Source of the DNA: Nitrospirota bacterium
GTDB taxonomy: Bacteria > Nitrospirota > Thermodesulfovibrionia > Thermodesulfovibrionales > JdFR-85
Direction of reading: 5' to 3'
Assembly (NCBI GenBank): GCA_003232715.1
Contig: QIJG01000037.1
Span: forward strand, 1-15,273
Length of the DNA stretch: 15,273 bases
Numbering within the stretch: the first letter of the stretch is position 1; each line of letters begins with the position of its first letter. Shown here piece by piece: positions 14,243 to 15,273 of the stretch. The notes under the pieces were generated by a model that saw only the letters and a list, made by a program, of their open reading frames with translations, ran no database searches and had not been told where the DNA came from. The position numbers and the translations under genes are program-made.

Positions 14243-14257
14243 TTTAGTAATACTAAA
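14243..14257. promoter_or_regulatory. Perfect palindrome upstream of bioF-like gene
   Basis: TTTAGTA-A-TACTAAA is a 15-bp perfect palindrome 32 bp before the bioF-like start. Its one-base centre excludes an RNA hairpin, so a dimeric DNA-binding regulator is the better guess. It does not look like the BirA operator, which has longer-spaced TTGTAAACC-type arms. Confidence 0.3.
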
Positions 14258-14288
14258 CAATCCATGGCCACTTCTGCTAAAATATCCC

Positions 14289-15273
14289 GTGTTTGAAAAA
14301 AGGCTTGAAGGGTTAATACAGAAGGGACTTTTCAGGAGTATAAGCGATCGAGATTCCCCTCAGGGCAGGATAGTAAAGATGGGGAAAGTCTCCTTGATTA
14401 ATTTCTCCTCTAACGATTATCTTGGCCTTTGTAATCACCACTCCATAAAGGCGGCTGTTGTCAGGGCTGTTGAAGCATATGGCGCAGGCAGCGGCGCATC
14501 AAGGCTCATATCAGGTGGAACAGGTCTTCACCAGAGGCTCGAAAGTCTTACAACAAGTCTCAAGGGTACAGAGGCATCTATCATATTCGGTTCCGGATAT
14601 GCGGCAAACACCGGAGTTATCCCTGCAATATCCGATGGCAATACAACAATCTTCAGTGATGAACTCAATCATGCCAGCCTTATAGACGGATGCCGTCTCA
14701 GCAAGGCCCGCGTCTTCATTTACAGGCATAGGGATATGGAGCACCTCAATGGGCTGTTGCACAGAGACACGAGTGGAAAATCAGTGATAATCACAGACTC
14801 TGTCTTCAGCATGGATGGAGATATTGCCCCTGTAGGAGAATTGCGGGAATTGGCTTTCAGGTATGATGCAACGCTTTATATAGACGATGCACAGAGGGGG
14901 GCACTCAGTCACTTCGGTCTTTCTCCCGAGCCCTTTATAATACAGATGGGGACCCTCTCAAAGGCTGCAGGCTCCTATGGTGCCTTTGTTGCAGCTACAG
15001 GGGTTGTAACCGAATGGCTGATAAACACTTCAAGGACATTTATATATTCTACTGCACTGCCGGCACATCTCATCGCAGCCTCTATTGAGGCTGTCAATAT
15101 TATTCTTAATGACCTCTCCCTGGTGGAGAGACTCTGGAAGAACAGGAACTACCTTGTCAATGGACTTCATTCGATTGGTGTGGATACAGGTCTGTCGCAA
15201 ACTCCGATTGTGCCTCTTGTGCTCAAAGATAACCGCTCAGCCATTGACCTTTCGGAGTTTTTGATGAGCCGGG
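14289..15273 (+). CDS. bioF: 8-amino-7-oxononanoate synthase-like PLP enzyme (partial)
   Basis: This is a member of the alpha-oxoamine synthase family, whose BioF members join pimeloyl-ACP/CoA and alanine in biotin synthesis. The frame opens at GTG 14289 and stays open to the window edge (328 codons). Visible motifs are NFSSNDYLGLC near residue 40, YGAGSGASRLISGGTGLHQ, FSDELNHASLIDG with the cofactor-stacking His, TDSVFSMDGDIAPV, IDDAQ with Asp199 and GTLSKAAGSYG with the PLP Lys225. The usual family motif is DDAH or DEAH; here the His is Gln202. The stretch between this motif and the lysine is also a few residues shorter than in E. coli BioF. No Shine-Dalgarno precedes the GTG, so the start is uncertain. 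It follows a strong terminator and so has its own promoter, which I could not identify. Other family members remain possible. Confidence 0.8.
   Translation, partial: MFEKRLEGLIQKGLFRSISDRDSPQGRIVKMGKVSLINFSSNDYLGLCNHHSIKAAVVRAVEAYGAGSGASRLISGGTGLHQRLESLTTSLKGTEASIIFGSGYAANTGVIPAISDGNTTIFSDELNHASLIDGCRLSKARVFIYRHRDMEHLNGLLHRDTSGKSVIITDSVFSMDGDIAPVGELRELAFRYDATLYIDDAQRGALSHFGLSPEPFIIQMGTLSKAAGSYGAFVAATGVVTEWLINTSRTFIYSTALPAHLIAASIEAVNIILNDLSLVERLWKNRNYLVNGLHSIGVDTGLSQTPIVPLVLKDNRSAIDLSEFLMSR

Overview
The window reads as a chromosomal stretch from a Gram-negative bacterium of moderate GC. It carries an outer-membrane secretin, several lipoproteins with lipoboxes and a complete pilMNOPQ block. 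The divergence of the housekeeping proteins and the hairpin-rich non-coding repeats resemble Nitrospirota or Desulfobacterota genomes. That placement is inference; no rRNA gene is present to fix it.

Layout. (1) 1-129: the last codons of clpX. (2) 142-250: a short TA-flanked inverted-repeat element (MITE-like). (3) Minus strand: infB (IF2) followed by a DUF721/DciA-like gene, convergent with clpX. (4) 3000-3115: an intergenic region whose rpmB-side promoter can be read. (5) Plus strand: rpmB (L28), then a DUF503/YlxP gene broken by what looks like the loss of one 16-nt repeat unit. (6) 3805-4010: a double-hairpin repeat and a second, oppositely oriented copy of the TA-flanked element. (7) Plus strand: rbfA-nrnA-truB, overlapping and translationally coupled, for ribosome maturation, small RNA/nucleotide turnover and tRNA pseudouridine-55. 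(8) A strong sigma70-type promoter and pilM-pilN-pilO-pilP-pilQ, all overlapping, encoding the type IV pilus alignment complex and secretin. (9) Two lipoprotein genes after pilQ: a small Ig-like one and a large one with tandem Ig-like domains plus three calcium-loop motifs. (10) A strong intrinsic terminator at 14154-14191. (11) The start of a bioF-like PLP-dependent acyl-CoA transferase that runs off the window.

The translation genes form the conserved infB/DUF503/rbfA/nrnA/truB neighbourhood, but infB points away from the rest, and a pair of inverted elements brackets the displaced segment. The pil block builds the PilM ring, the PilN/PilO inner-membrane dimer, the PilP linker and the PilQ outer-membrane pore. 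The two lipoproteins lie downstream on the same strand before the terminator and may be surface partners of this machine. The most notable points are the repairable 16-nt lesion in DUF503, a frame-breaking heptamer array just inside pilQ, the inverted element pair around infB, and the pilus-linked Ig/calcium lipoproteins. I did not find a clearly new defence or mobile system.
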